From contig CAZCSP010000003.1 in the NCBI GenBank assembly GCA_964501275.1, positions 127,933 through 191,932 of the forward strand: a DNA stretch of 64,000 nucleotides, in the 5' to 3' direction. Of this stretch, positions 25,598 to 34,687 are shown in pieces (within the stretch, counting starts at the first letter, position 1; each line of letters starts with the position of its first letter). The notes under the pieces were generated by a model. It did no database searches and was not told the origin of the DNA. It worked only from the letters and a program-made list of their open reading frames with translations. A program made the position numbers and the translations under genes. The stretch is from 55-13 sp964501275. GTDB taxonomy: Bacteria > Armatimonadota > Fimbriimonadia > Fimbriimonadales > Fimbriimonadaceae.

Positions 25598-27147
25598 TGA
25601 AAGGAAACCTGTTTCAACGAGCGCCCGCGGGCGATGGTCGACCGGCCACCAAAAAGAAGGGGTCGGTCGTCGTTACGACATTGATCAGCCTGCTCTTCGT
25701 CATGACAATGGGAACCGCCCTTCTGTCGGTGACCATGCACGGTCTGACTTCGACAAAGCGAATCAAGGCCAGCACCACCGCTTTCAACTTGGCCGAATCC
25801 GGGATCGACCGAGCGGTGCGATGGTTCAAAGACCAGGGCTCCCCCCCATCCAATCCGTCCGCCTTCTACCCGATTGGCGGTACGGTGACCACGCCTGAAG
25901 GCACCTACTCGGTGGTGGCCTATCCCGATGCCGACAACTTGGGCGCGGTTCTCAAGAAGTACATCATCGTTTCGGAAGGCGTAGCGGAAGGTCGCGCGGA
26001 GAAGATCCAGCTTGTTATTCGGCAGTCCTCCTTTGGGAAGTACGCATACTTCACGGACAAGGAGATGTCCTCGATTTCGGGAGGCCGTATCTGGTTCTAT
26101 GGCGGCGACCGTATTCGCGGCCCAGCCCACAGCAACAACAAAGATGGCAGCGAGTTCCAGGTGAACTGGGGCGCGGCGGCCCAACCAATCTTTGAAGACC
26201 AGGTGACTTCTTCCGGCAACTTTATCACCTATGCGCCGACGAATCCCACCACGGAAGCCAACTTCGCAAAGATCTATAAAGCAGGCAGCCGAGGCTATGA
26301 GCTTGGCGTGGATGATATCCCGTTGCCATCTTCCTCGGACATGCAAAAGGAAGCGGCATGGGGGCCGAACGGAGCTTATCCTGGAACCAACGGCGTGTAT
26401 CTGCCCCCAGGCGGCGGCATCTACATCCGAGGCGACTCCGCTGTGGTGATGCAACTCGATGGCTCAGGACGACAGCAGTTCAAAATCACCCAGGGAGCGA
26501 ACACAACGACGGTGACCATTGACAAGCAGAACGACGTGATGTATCGGCAAGTGAATAGCGGCGCCGTCACGACGCTGCCCGGAAGCGGCAATGGCGTGGT
26601 CTATTCAACGGGCCACATCACTTCCCTTTCGGGAACGATCGCCGACAATGTCGTGGGTGGCTCGCCTGCCTATGTAACCCATCGATCCGCCTTCACGATT
26701 GCCACCGACGTGAACAACAACAAGAACATCACGGTGACAAACACGATCAAGCACAAGACGGCTTACAATCCAGCTCTGGCTCCGCACGCTCCGGCCAACC
26801 TCTCCGCGGGAACGATGGGGCTGATTGGCCGCAATGTGACGGTTGCCGCAGGCGCGCCGACTAACATGCAGATCGACGCCGTCATTCTTGCGGGAAGTTC
26901 ATCGACTTCCGACGGAAGCTTCTCGGTTGCCGATTACAACACGAAGAAGCCGGTAGGAACCCTCAAGGTTCTGGGCGGCATCATTCAGAAGGCCCGTGGC
27001 CCGGTAGGAACCCTCTCTGGAGATACCATCGCGACCGGGTATTCGAAGGACTACTGGTACGACGCAAGAATGGCGGACAACCCACCTCCGTTCTTCCCCA
27101 CAACTGGCGGCTACGACCGGATATCGTGGCGACGCATCTTGCAGTAG
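25597..27147 (+). CDS. PilX-like minor pilus assembly protein, enlarged
   Basis: 516 residues. After a basic start (TKKKGSVVVTT) comes a hydrophobic helix (LISLLFVMTMGTALLSVTMHG) and then FNLAESGIDRAVRWF, the AESG motif typical of PilX-type minor pilins (prepilin-like but lacking the Gly-Phe-Thr site). The remaining 430 residues are a Gly/Thr/Asn-rich beta domain, probably displayed outside (PPGGGIYIRGDSAVVMQLDG; TVAAGAPTNMQIDAVILAG). It is translationally coupled (TGATG) to the preceding pseudopilin. Confidence 0.78.
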   Translation: MKGNLFQRAPAGDGRPATKKKGSVVVTTLISLLFVMTMGTALLSVTMHGLTSTKRIKASTTAFNLAESGIDRAVRWFKDQGSPPSNPSAFYPIGGTVTTPEGTYSVVAYPDADNLGAVLKKYIIVSEGVAEGRAEKIQLVIRQSSFGKYAYFTDKEMSSISGGRIWFYGGDRIRGPAHSNNKDGSEFQVNWGAAAQPIFEDQVTSSGNFITYAPTNPTTEANFAKIYKAGSRGYELGVDDIPLPSSSDMQKEAAWGPNGAYPGTNGVYLPPGGGIYIRGDSAVVMQLDGSGRQQFKITQGANTTTVTIDKQNDVMYRQVNSGAVTTLPGSGNGVVYSTGHITSLSGTIADNVVGGSPAYVTHRSAFTIATDVNNNKNITVTNTIKHKTAYNPALAPHAPANLSAGTMGLIGRNVTVAAGAPTNMQIDAVILAGSSSTSDGSFSVADYNTKKPVGTLKVLGGIIQKARGPVGTLSGDTIATGYSKDYWYDARMADNPPPFFPTTGGYDRISWRRILQ

Positions 27148-27156
27148 TCTGTCTTT

Positions 27157-27190
27157 CCCCTCCTCCAAGACGAACTACTTGGAGAAGGGG
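27157..27190. terminator. Hairpin between convergent genes
   Basis: CCCCTCCTCCAAG (27157-27169) pairs with CTTGGAGAAGGGG (27178-27190) around an 8-base loop. It lies between the pilin operon end and the pyrG end. No T-tract follows on either strand, so rho-independent strength is doubtful. Confidence 0.45.
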
Positions 27191-27193
27191 AGC

Positions 27194-28819
27194 CTACACT
27201 CCGACTTCTGAGCCTTTCTTCTGCCTCGCTACCGCTGCCTCCACTAATCCTCGGAAGAGGGGGTGGGGGCGGTTGGGGCGGGATTTGAATTCGGGGTGGG
27301 CTTGGGTGGCAACGAAGAATGGGTGGGTTGGGATTTCGATCATCTCGACCAGCCTGTAGTCGGGGGAGACGCCGGAGATCACCATGCCGTGCTGCTGGAG
27401 CTTCTCGCGGAAGTCGTTGTTGACCTCGTACCGATGCCGATGCCGCTCCTCGATGCGGTTTGCGCCGTAGAGTTTGTGGGCGAGGGTGCCGTTCACGATG
27501 TTACAGTCCCAGGTTCCCAGGCGCATGGTTGCACCCTTGTCGGTGACGCCTTTTTGCTCGGGCAGGAGGTGGATCACGGGGTAGGGCGGGTTATCGACCA
27601 TCTCCTCAGAATTGGCCCCCGCCAGCTTGCACTCGTGGCGAGCGAACTCGATGACCGCCATCTGGAGTCCGAGACAGATTCCCAGGAACGGGATGCCTTC
27701 CTCTCTCGCCACCTGGATCGCCTCGATCTTCCCTTCGATGCCTCGTCCGCCAAAGCCGGGGGCCACGACCAGAGCGTCGATGTCTCCGAGGACCTCCTTG
27801 GGAGGCAAGCCGTGCTCAAAGGCGTCGCTCTCGATCCACTTGATCTTGACCTCGGCGTCGTTGGGAATGCCGCCGTGGATCAGGGCTTCGGCGATGGACT
27901 TGTAGGCGTCGCCGTTGCTGGTGTACTTACCCACCACCGCGACCGTGCACTTATGCTTCGGGTTCTTGAGGGTGTCCACGAGCTTGCTCCATTCGGAAAG
28001 ATTGGCCTGTCGCTCATCCAATCCCAACCGCTTGCACACAAAATCGCCCAGGCCCGCGTCTTCGTAGGTCAGCGGGACTTCGTAGATGGTCTCCACGTTC
28101 ATCGACTCGATGACGGCCTGCGGCGGAACGCCACAGAAGAGGGAGATCTTCTCCTTCACGTCTTGGGGAAGGGGCACCTCGGTTCGACAGACCAGAACGT
28201 CGGGTGAGATGCCGATCTCACGGAGCTTGTAAACCGAATGTTGGGTTGGCTTGGTCTTCACCTCTCCCCAAGGGCCGACGGTGGGGACCAGGGTGACGTG
28301 CACGTACATCGTGTTCTCGATGCCCACATCGGTACGCATCTGGCGGATGGCCTCCAGGAAGGGGAGGGATTCGATGTCGCCAACCGTGCCGCCGATCTCC
28401 GCGATCACCACGTCGGCCTCCTGCTGCTTGGCCAGCTCCATGATGCCGCGCTTGATCTCGTTGGTGACGTGGGGGATGACTTGGACGGTCGCGCCCAGGT
28501 AGTCGCCTCGGCGTTCGGCGTCGATGACGTTTCGATACACCTTGCCCGTGGTGATGCTAGAGCCTGCCGAGCAAGAGACATCCATGAACCGCTCGTAGTG
28601 GCCCAGGTCGAGGTCGGTTTCGGCGCCATCGTCGGTGACGAAGACTTCGCCATGCTGGAAGGGGTTCATGGTTCCGGCATCGACGTTGATGTAGGGATCG
28701 AGCTTGAGGGGGGCGACGGTGAAGCCCCGATTCCGGAGCAGTCGGCCCAGGCTGGCAGTGGTGATGCCCTTGCCGATCGAACTCACGACACCGCCGGTGA
28801 CAAAGATGTATTTGGTCAT
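27194..28819 (-). CDS. pyrG: CTP synthase
   Basis: Amidates UTP to CTP using ATP and glutamine. 541 residues, full length. N-terminal synthase domain with P-loop-like GGVVSSIGKGITTASLG and EIGGTVGDIESLPFLEA; C-terminal class I glutamine amidotransferase with the catalytic Cys in LGICLGLQ, the oxyanion region VAPGFGGRG and the His/Glu dyad near THPFFVATQAHPEFKSRP. The start has AAGGAAGGGATC just upstream, a good Shine-Dalgarno sequence. Confidence 0.97.
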   Translation of the reverse strand: MTKYIFVTGGVVSSIGKGITTASLGRLLRNRGFTVAPLKLDPYINVDAGTMNPFQHGEVFVTDDGAETDLDLGHYERFMDVSCSAGSSITTGKVYRNVIDAERRGDYLGATVQVIPHVTNEIKRGIMELAKQQEADVVIAEIGGTVGDIESLPFLEAIRQMRTDVGIENTMYVHVTLVPTVGPWGEVKTKPTQHSVYKLREIGISPDVLVCRTEVPLPQDVKEKISLFCGVPPQAVIESMNVETIYEVPLTYEDAGLGDFVCKRLGLDERQANLSEWSKLVDTLKNPKHKCTVAVVGKYTSNGDAYKSIAEALIHGGIPNDAEVKIKWIESDAFEHGLPPKEVLGDIDALVVAPGFGGRGIEGKIEAIQVAREEGIPFLGICLGLQMAVIEFARHECKLAGANSEEMVDNPPYPVIHLLPEQKGVTDKGATMRLGTWDCNIVNGTLAHKLYGANRIEERHRHRYEVNNDFREKLQQHGMVISGVSPDYRLVEMIEIPTHPFFVATQAHPEFKSRPNRPHPLFRGLVEAAVARQKKGSEVGV

Positions 28820-28920
28820 GATCCCTTCCTTTGACCCCGCAAACAGTCGAACCCGCCGGACGCACGAACGCCCGTCAAAAACCGTCGGGGGGTTTTAGAG
28901 ATTATACAGCCTTCTGGCTC

Positions 28921-29583
28921 TTAACCCACGGCTACCGCTCGCAAATCTGCCGAAACTTCGAACGGAGCCTGGGTCTTGGCGGCGACCTCTTCCTTGGTGA
29001 CGTCCGGCGCAAGTTCGAGGAGGGTGAGGCCTTTGCCCCGCTCTACCTCGAACACGCAGAGGTCCGTAATGATGAGGTCTACGCATTGCTTCCCAGTGAG
29101 GGGGAGGGAGCATTCGTTGAGAATTTTGCTTTCGCCCGCCTTGTTGGTGTGCTCCATGACCACCACGACTCGCTTGACGCCCGCCACCAAGTCCATCGCG
29201 CCGCCCATGCCCTTGACCATCTTTCCGGGAATCATCCAGTTGGCGAGGTCGCCTTTGCCGCTGACCTCCATTGCGCCGAGAATGCTGAGGTCGATGTGGC
29301 CTCCCCGGATCATGGCGAAGCTGTCGGCGCTGCTGAAGTAGCTGGTGCCGGGGATTTCGGTGATGGTCTGCTTTCCGGCGTTGATGAGGTCCGGGTCGGC
29401 TTCTCCCTCAAAGGGAAACGGCCCCATCCCCAGCATCCCGTTCTCGCTCTGGAGCACAACGTCCATGCCATCGGGGATGTAGTTGGCCACCAAGGTGGGG
29501 ATTCCGATTCCGAGGTTCACATAGAAACCGTCGCGGAGTTCCTGCGCGGCGCGTTGAGCAAGCTGTTCGCGAGAGAGAGGCAT
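28921..29583 (-). CDS. scoB: 3-oxoacid CoA-transferase subunit B
   Basis: Beta subunit of a succinyl-CoA/acetoacetate-type CoA-transferase. The catalytic glutamate is in LQSENGMLGMGPFPFEG, and GGHIDLSILGAMEVSGKGDLANW is the family signature. 220 residues is normal. The alpha subunit gene is on the same strand 885 bp upstream, with an oppositely oriented membrane-protein gene in between, which is unusual since these subunits are normally contiguous. Confidence 0.92.
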   Translation of the reverse strand: MPLSREQLAQRAAQELRDGFYVNLGIGIPTLVANYIPDGMDVVLQSENGMLGMGPFPFEGEADPDLINAGKQTITEIPGTSYFSSADSFAMIRGGHIDLSILGAMEVSGKGDLANWMIPGKMVKGMGGAMDLVAGVKRVVVVMEHTNKAGESKILNECSLPLTGKQCVDLIITDLCVFEVERGKGLTLLELAPDVTKEEVAAKTQAPFEVSADLRAVAVG

Positions 29584-29615
29584 GGGGAGAGTTTACTACT
29601 GATGGCGTGATGGAA

Positions 29616-29750
29616 GTGAATTCGTGATGGACGTGAATCTTCTTTAATCGCGGGTATTCGGTTCGTGCATTGAGCGTTCAGCCCGGATATTGCTCTGGAG
29701 GTTATACATGGGCATCAGAATTCTCCTTCTCACGTCCATCACGAATTCAC
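29616..29750. repeat. Perfect 21-bp inverted repeat in divergent promoter region
   Basis: Arms at 29616-29636 (GTGAATTCGTGATGGACGTG plus A) and 29730-29750 are exact reverse complements separated by 93 bp. The motif GTGATGG recurs in the imperfect repeat at 30383-30463 on the other side of the intervening gene. The arms sit 33 bp before scoB and 25 bp before the divergent gene's ATG, so they could also affect initiation. Confidence 0.7.
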
Positions 29751-29774
29751 CCCCATCATATTCATAATCTCCCT

Positions 29775-30380
29775 ATGCGCACATACTTGGAGTTCGACGC
29801 GCCGATGTCGGCGATGGAGGCGGCTCAGCGGGCGCAGTATGTGTTGGGCAAGTGGAAGTACCGCTACTGGGGAGTGATCGGCGGGGTTCGGTTTGAGCGG
29901 GCTTTTTCGGGGTCGGCTTTGGTCGCGGTGCAGCCGCACCATATCCACACGACCATCGACCTTGGGCTGGAAGATTTGGGCGATGGGCGGTGTCGGGTGA
30001 CGATCGACCAGCGAGTGATGAAGCTGGGACAGCCTGCCACCAACCTCGACAAGATGGTGTGGCGGGGAGACGTAGATGACCTGGAGGCGGTGCTTCTGCG
30101 GCGGGAAGAGCCGAGGATCGACCGGATTCGCCAGGACCGCTATGCCGGGCTGGTCTCCTACAAGTATTTCGGGTTCGTCATTTTGCCCGCATTGATCGCA
30201 ACCGCTGCCTTCCTGGGGTTAAGCAACTGGGTGGTTGGGGTGGCCAGCGCAGTTATGTTAATCCTATCCGCGGTCATCATGCCGTACCTCCCTTTCAAGA
30301 TGCCGCACTTCCCGCTGGAGAACCAAATGCCGGCTCCGCCGTTTGAGTCGAATTATATGCGGGGAGGGGGGCAGAGGTGA
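29775..30380 (+). CDS. Hypothetical membrane protein inserted between scoA and scoB
   Basis: About 201 residues from ATG 29775 (MRTYLEFDAPMSAMEAAQRA). The first 130 residues are a soluble alpha/beta domain (HHIHTTIDLGLEDLGDGRCRVTIDQRV), followed by two membrane helices (FVILPALIATAAFLGL and WVVGVASAVMLILSAVIMPYL) and a short tail. No named family. It runs opposite to the CoA-transferase genes and is bracketed by related palindromes. Confidence 0.65.
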   Translation: MRTYLEFDAPMSAMEAAQRAQYVLGKWKYRYWGVIGGVRFERAFSGSALVAVQPHHIHTTIDLGLEDLGDGRCRVTIDQRVMKLGQPATNLDKMVWRGDVDDLEAVLLRREEPRIDRIRQDRYAGLVSYKYFGFVILPALIATAAFLGLSNWVVGVASAVMLILSAVIMPYLPFKMPHFPLENQMPAPPFESNYMRGGGQR

Positions 30381-30382
30381 CT

Positions 30383-30463
30383 CGTGAGGGAGGTGATGGC
30401 GTGATGGATGTGAGTCTGTTTGGCTTCACATAATCACGACATCACGTCAATCACACCCTCACG
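30383..30463. repeat. Imperfect inverted repeat between convergent genes
   Basis: Left arm 30383-30406 begins CGTGAGGGAGGTGATGG; right arm 30440-30463 ends CACCCTCACG. They are reverse complements at about 18 of 24 positions. It lies 3 bp after the hypothetical gene and 5 bp from the scoA stop, so it may work as a two-way terminator. It shares the GTGATGG core with the repeat at 29616-29750. Confidence 0.5.
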
Positions 30464-30467
30464 CGCA

Positions 30468-31166
30468 TCATCGCGCTCTCGTTGTCAGCCGCTCAATCCG
30501 CTTCTCATAGTCCGTGCCATGGACGATGCGGTTGACATAGATGGCGGGGGTGTGGATTTCGTCGGCGTCCAGGCCACCGACTTCCACCAACTCCTCGACT
30601 TCGGCGATGCAGACTTTGCCCGCCGCCGCCATCATCGGGTTGAAGTTGCGGGCGGTTTTGCGGAAGACAAGGTTGCCGGAGGTGTCGGCTTTCCAGGCCT
30701 TCACGATCGACAGGTCGGCGTGGAGGGCGGTCTCCATGACGTACATTTCGCCCTCGAAATCGCGGGTCTCCTTTCCTTCGGCGACCAAGGTGCCGTAGCC
30801 GGTCTTGGTGTAGAAGGCCGGAATGCCCGCGCCCCCGGCCCGAATCCGCTCGGCGAGGGTCCCCTGGGGGTTGAACTCCAGTTCCAACTCCCCGCTCAGG
30901 AACTGCCGCTCGAACTCCGCATTCTCCCCGACGTAGCTGCTCACCATCTTCTTGATCTGCTTGGTCTGCAAAAGGAGGCCGAGGCCGAAGTCGTCCACGC
31001 CGCAGTTGTTGCTGATCACCGTGATGTCCTTTACCCCGGAGTCGCGCAGGGCGAGGATCAGGTGTTCGGGGATGCCGCAGAGGCCAAATCCGCCGGACAT
31101 GATGGTCATGCCATCAAAGAGAAGGCCGTCGAGGGCGGCTTGAGCATTGGGAAAGACCTTGTTCAT
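30468..31166 (-). CDS. scoA: 3-oxoacid CoA-transferase subunit A
   Basis: Alpha subunit of the CoA-transferase. 232 residues with the SMC/glycine loop GMTIMSGGFGLCGIPEHLI and GVDDFGLGLLLQTKQIKKMV, both hallmarks. Together with subunit B it would move CoA between succinyl-CoA and acetoacetate (ketone-body or fatty-acid degradation). It is separated from scoB by a divergent gene. Confidence 0.92.
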   Translation of the reverse strand: MNKVFPNAQAALDGLLFDGMTIMSGGFGLCGIPEHLILALRDSGVKDITVISNNCGVDDFGLGLLLQTKQIKKMVSSYVGENAEFERQFLSGELELEFNPQGTLAERIRAGGAGIPAFYTKTGYGTLVAEGKETRDFEGEMYVMETALHADLSIVKAWKADTSGNLVFRKTARNFNPMMAAAGKVCIAEVEELVEVGGLDADEIHTPAIYVNRIVHGTDYEKRIERLTTRAR

Positions 31167-31287
31167 CGAATCACCGTTGGTTCGGATTCGATTGTACTTT
31201 GTAGGTTGGCAGGACTGCTTTCCCTCCTGTCTCCGGTATTCTCAAAGAAGACTTAGCGGGCGCCGATGCCCGACCCCGACTTTAACC

Positions 31288-32298
31288 ATGGCTACAAGAA
31301 TTGGAATCAACGGCTTCGGGCGCATTGGCCGCCTTTCTCTGCGAGCGATCCTCGCGCGACATCCCGGCGAAGTGGAAGTGGTCGCCATCAACGACCTGAC
31401 CGACACCAAGACCAACTCCCACCTCTTCAAGCACGACTCTACTTATGGCGACTTCGCGGGCCAGGTCGGCTATGACGATGATGAGGTAATCGTGAACGGC
31501 AAGGCGATCAAGGTCTTCGCCGAGAAAGACCCCGGCCTGATCCCCTGGGACAGCGAAGGCGTGGACGTGGTCCTGGAATGCACCGGCTTCTTCACCGACG
31601 CCACCAAGGCGGTCGCACATAGGAACCACGGCGTCAAGAAGGTCATCATCTCAGCCCCGGCCAAGAATGAGGACGTGACGATCGTGCTGGGCGTGAACGA
31701 CGAGATGTACGACCCTGCCAACCATCACGTGATCTCCAACGCGTCCTGCACCACGAACGGCTTGGCTCCGGTTGCGAAGGTTCTGCATGAGACGTTTGGG
31801 ATCGAGAAGGGCCTGCTGACCACAGTCCACGCCTTCACCAACTCCCAGAAGACTCAGGACACCGCCGCCAAGGACCTGCGCGACGCTAGAGCGGCCTCGC
31901 AGAACATCGTGCCGTCTTCGACTGGCGCGGCCAAAGCGGTCGGTCTGGTCATTCCCGAGCTAAAAGGCAAGTTCACCGGCATGGCGTTCCGCGTTCCCAC
32001 CCCGACGGTCTCGGTCGTGGACTTCACCGCGCTCTTGGCTAAGGAAGCGACTCCCGAAGAGATCAACGCGGCGGTCAAGTCCTATGCCGAAGGCAAGATG
32101 AAGGGCATCTTGGCCTACACCGAGGAAGAACTAGTCAGCACCGACCTAAGAGGCAACGAGCACAGCTCCATCTTCTCCGCGGTGGATACGGTTGGCCTGG
32201 GGAATCTGGTGAAGGTGGTCAGCTGGTACGACAACGAGTGGGGCTACAGTTGCCGGATTGCGGATATCTGTAAGTTTGTGGCGGATAAAGGCCTATAA
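31288..32298 (+). CDS. gapA: Glyceraldehyde-3-phosphate dehydrogenase
   Basis: Glycolytic NAD-dependent enzyme, 336 residues from ATG 31288 (MATRIGINGFGRIGRLSLRA). The catalytic Cys is in SNASCTTNGLAPVAK, and the NAD Rossmann loop INGFGRIGR and C-terminal WYDNEWGYSCR are present. A longer in-frame start at 31147 would add 47 residues with no homology and overlap scoA, so it is rejected. There is no clear Shine-Dalgarno sequence before 31288. Confidence 0.97.
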   Translation: MATRIGINGFGRIGRLSLRAILARHPGEVEVVAINDLTDTKTNSHLFKHDSTYGDFAGQVGYDDDEVIVNGKAIKVFAEKDPGLIPWDSEGVDVVLECTGFFTDATKAVAHRNHGVKKVIISAPAKNEDVTIVLGVNDEMYDPANHHVISNASCTTNGLAPVAKVLHETFGIEKGLLTTVHAFTNSQKTQDTAAKDLRDARAASQNIVPSSTGAAKAVGLVIPELKGKFTGMAFRVPTPTVSVVDFTALLAKEATPEEINAAVKSYAEGKMKGILAYTEEELVSTDLRGNEHSSIFSAVDTVGLGNLVKVVSWYDNEWGYSCRIADICKFVADKGL

Positions 32299-32315
32299 GC
32301 CCCGCCGCAACGGTT

Positions 32316-32340
32316 GCCTGCAGACGCGCCGGCTGCAGGC
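32316..32340. terminator. Small hairpin after gapA
   Basis: GCCTGCAG (32316-32323) pairs with CTGCAGGC (32333-32340), loop of 9. It is 17 bp beyond the gapA stop and just before the next small gene. No T-run follows; the assignment is tentative. Confidence 0.3.
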
Positions 32341-32355
32341 TATCAACTTGGACGC

Positions 32356-32808
32356 ATGAGCAAACGCAGGCGAATAGTTGTTGGCTTGGGGGCGGTTCTC
32401 CTGGCGATGATCGTCTTCGTTTGCTTTTGGTCGGCTTCTCGGCCACCATTCGACTTCATTGGCAAGTACCACGGCAAGTTAGTCGCCGTGAAGGAGGGTA
32501 GTTGGCGCATTACCAGTCCAAGGCCGAGAGACATCCCGTATTCGCACTTCGTCGTCTATTTCATCCCTGAGGGCCCAAAGACGATTGAAGATGCCATCGT
32601 AGACGAGATGAAGGCTAGGCAAATGACCTCTACATCACCAATCCAAGCTTTTGTGGCAGAGCGGCCACCATCTAGTGATCTCCATGTGGAAGAGCCGTCT
32701 AGATCACCAAACACTTGTTATGTGGTGGTCATTGGACAATCCTCGTGGCTCCAGCGTCAGTGGCAGAGATTGAATGACTGGATCAACCCTCCTGCCGTCC
32801 CGTTGTAG
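32356..32808 (+). CDS. Hypothetical membrane-anchored protein
   Basis: About 150 residues from ATG 32356: a basic start (MSKRRR), one membrane helix (IVVGLGAVLLAMIVFVCFW) and a soluble, probably periplasmic domain of about 125 residues with one Cys. No family recognised. Confidence 0.5.
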   Translation: MSKRRRIVVGLGAVLLAMIVFVCFWSASRPPFDFIGKYHGKLVAVKEGSWRITSPRPRDIPYSHFVVYFIPEGPKTIEDAIVDEMKARQMTSTSPIQAFVAERPPSSDLHVEEPSRSPNTCYVVVIGQSSWLQRQWQRLNDWINPPAVPL

Positions 32809-32866
32809 TTGTTTGTCTCGTCACCGCGACTGCTGCCTCCAGAAGTGCCATCTGGAGGCGATCAGT

Positions 32867-33061
32867 TCACTTCGCGCGCCGAATCGTCGCCATTGTGATC
32901 AGTTCCCCAGTTAAGGTGAAGGCAGAGATGCTGCCGACGACCCAGCCAATCCAGTCTGGCGAAAAACCCAACAAGAAGGCCGCCGATAGCGCCAAAAGGC
33001 AAAGGGAGACGAGCGCTCCCAGTCGTGCTTGTTGGTAACGGCGCTGGTTCTTACCGTCCAT
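32867..33061 (-). CDS. Small two-helix membrane protein, function unknown
   Basis: 64 residues with two hydrophobic helices (LGALVSLCLLALSAAFLLGF and WIGWVVGSISAFTLTGEL) and a basic end (TIRRAK). It begins 3 bp after the stop of the alcohol dehydrogenase, so they are probably co-transcribed. Confidence 0.55.
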   Translation of the reverse strand: MDGKNQRRYQQARLGALVSLCLLALSAAFLLGFSPDWIGWVVGSISAFTLTGELITMATIRRAK

Positions 33062-33064
33062 GGC

Positions 33065-34177
33065 CTAGAACATGATCACGCTACGGATCACGTTCCCGGT
33101 TTCCATCTCGTGGAAGGCATCCTCCACATCTTCCAAGCCGATCTTCTTGGTGACCATGCTGTCCAGGTTCAGTTTGCCTTCTAGGTAAAGTTGGGCCAAG
33201 AGCGGGAAGTCGTGGCTAGGGAGGGCGTCTCCGCAGTGGCAGACGGCGACTCCGGCTTTGTTCCAATAGACGCCCGTCGCCATGTCGCCCAGGTTCAGAT
33301 TCACGGAGTCGGTGGAGGCGGGGAAGCCGATGGTGGTGGCGGTGCCGCCGTAGCTGAGCATCTTCACCGCCTGCTCGGTACACATCGGGATGCCGGTGGC
33401 TTCGAATGCGAACTCCACGCCGCCATCCCAACCGTCGTCGGTCAGTTTGCGCACCTCGGCCACCGCATCGACCTTCGAAGCGTCCACCGTGTGCGTCGCC
33501 CCGAAGTCGCGTGCCCATTGGAGCTTGACCGGGTTCACGTCCACGGCGATGATCTGCTTGGCGTGTTGAAGCTTGGCCCCCTGGATCACGCTGAGGCCGA
33601 CTCCTCCGCAACCGATCACCGCGACCCGTGCGCCGGGGAAGACCTGGACCGTGTTCATCGTCGCCCCGACTCCGGTAATGACGCCGCAGGCGATGAGGCA
33701 GGCCTTGTCGAGCGGCATCTCCTTCGGCATCTTGATCGCGGCCTTGGCGTGGACCACAGTATGGGTGGCGAAGGTGCCGCATCGCAGGACTTGGGAACAG
33801 AGTGCGCCGTCCCGCTTGCGGTGGATGCGCTGCTTGGGGCGAAGGGCCATGTAGCAGTGGCGGGGGTCGCCGCGTTTGCAGGCGGGACACTGCTCGCAGG
33901 GGGCTCGATAGGCGATGACAACCGGGTCGCCGACTTGCAGATCGGTCACGCCCTCGCCCACCTCCTGCACGATCCCCGCGCCCTCATGCCCAAGCACAAT
34001 CGGAAAGGCCATGCCGTTGCCGTTCAGGGCTTTGACGGTGAGGTCGGTATGGCAAACCCCGCTGGCCGTGAGCTTGATCAGGACCTCGTTCGGCCCCGGC
34101 GAATCAACGACGATCTCTTCCACCACGGCGGCCTCGCCGGGGTTGTTCAAAATGCAGGCTCTACCTTCAACTGCCAT
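33065..34177 (-). CDS. Zinc-dependent alcohol dehydrogenase (class III-like)
   Basis: 370-residue medium-chain dehydrogenase. Catalytic zinc ligands are in SGVCHTD and LGHEGAG; the structural zinc loop is CEQCPACKRGDPRHC; the NAD-binding fold is VAVIGCGGVGLSVIQG. It resembles the class III group that oxidises thiol adducts of formaldehyde (glutathione or mycothiol) and nitroso-thiols, but the thiol partner cannot be read from sequence. The ADH domain is complete. Confidence 0.92.
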   Translation of the reverse strand: MAVEGRACILNNPGEAAVVEEIVVDSPGPNEVLIKLTASGVCHTDLTVKALNGNGMAFPIVLGHEGAGIVQEVGEGVTDLQVGDPVVIAYRAPCEQCPACKRGDPRHCYMALRPKQRIHRKRDGALCSQVLRCGTFATHTVVHAKAAIKMPKEMPLDKACLIACGVITGVGATMNTVQVFPGARVAVIGCGGVGLSVIQGAKLQHAKQIIAVDVNPVKLQWARDFGATHTVDASKVDAVAEVRKLTDDGWDGGVEFAFEATGIPMCTEQAVKMLSYGGTATTIGFPASTDSVNLNLGDMATGVYWNKAGVAVCHCGDALPSHDFPLLAQLYLEGKLNLDSMVTKKIGLEDVEDAFHEMETGNVIRSVIMF

Positions 34178-34355
34178 GTCGGGATGCTACCCGCGTTCAG
34201 GGATTTGGCGTCATCGGGTCGAACTCTACATCCTCATAGATATCAGCCAAACCGACTTCGGCCCCGAAGCTCGACATGTGGAGCGTCAGGGCCAAGCCGA
34301 TTGAGTCTGCAAGCGTCTACTCCTCGCCATTCGATGGCATAGGAGTGGGTTTAGA

Positions 34356-34556
34356 TTAACTTGCCAAGCTGAGGGCGAGGTCTTGGATGGTGGGTGGTTT
34401 GCGGTATTCCGCAACCAATCGCCGGACCAAGTTCGCCGCCAACTCGTCGTCGATGCAGAGCGCGGAGATGAGCGAGTCGGTAATCATCTGGAGGTCCTCT
34501 TGGGTGAGGAGGATGGGAGTGTAGTCGAGATCGATTTTTTTGCCAAAGGTCTTCAT
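34356..34556 (-). CDS. Small hypothetical protein
   Basis: 66 residues (MKTFGKKIDLDYTPILLTQEDLQMI), acidic and helical, no membrane segment. A Shine-Dalgarno-like AGGTGA sits about 8 bases before the ATG, which supports translation. No family recognised. Confidence 0.5.
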   Translation of the reverse strand: MKTFGKKIDLDYTPILLTQEDLQMITDSLISALCIDDELAANLVRRLVAEYRKPPTIQDLALSLAS

Positions 34557-34645
34557 GTGCGTTCACCTGGGGATATTTTCAGGCAACATGAGACCGCAAG
34601 TCTGTGATGCGCATCACAGATGAGAAATTTCTTTGGAACAAAAAG

Positions 34646-34687
34646 TGGCGGCTTCCGAGGAACTCGAACCCCCGACGCCCTCCTTAG
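34646..34687 (-). other. 3'-half fragment of tRNA-Arg(CCT); candidate attachment site (left)
   Basis: On the minus strand these bases match the 3' half of the tRNA-Arg(CCT) gene at 55441-55516, from the anticodon loop to the encoded CCA. The inner 26 bp (34662-34687 against 55457-55482) are identical; the acceptor end differs at a few positions. Both copies point the same way. tRNA 3' ends are the classical integration target of tyrosine recombinases, so this is a candidate attL for the 20.8-kb nitrate/molybdenum island between the copies. No integrase gene is visible. Confidence 0.7.
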
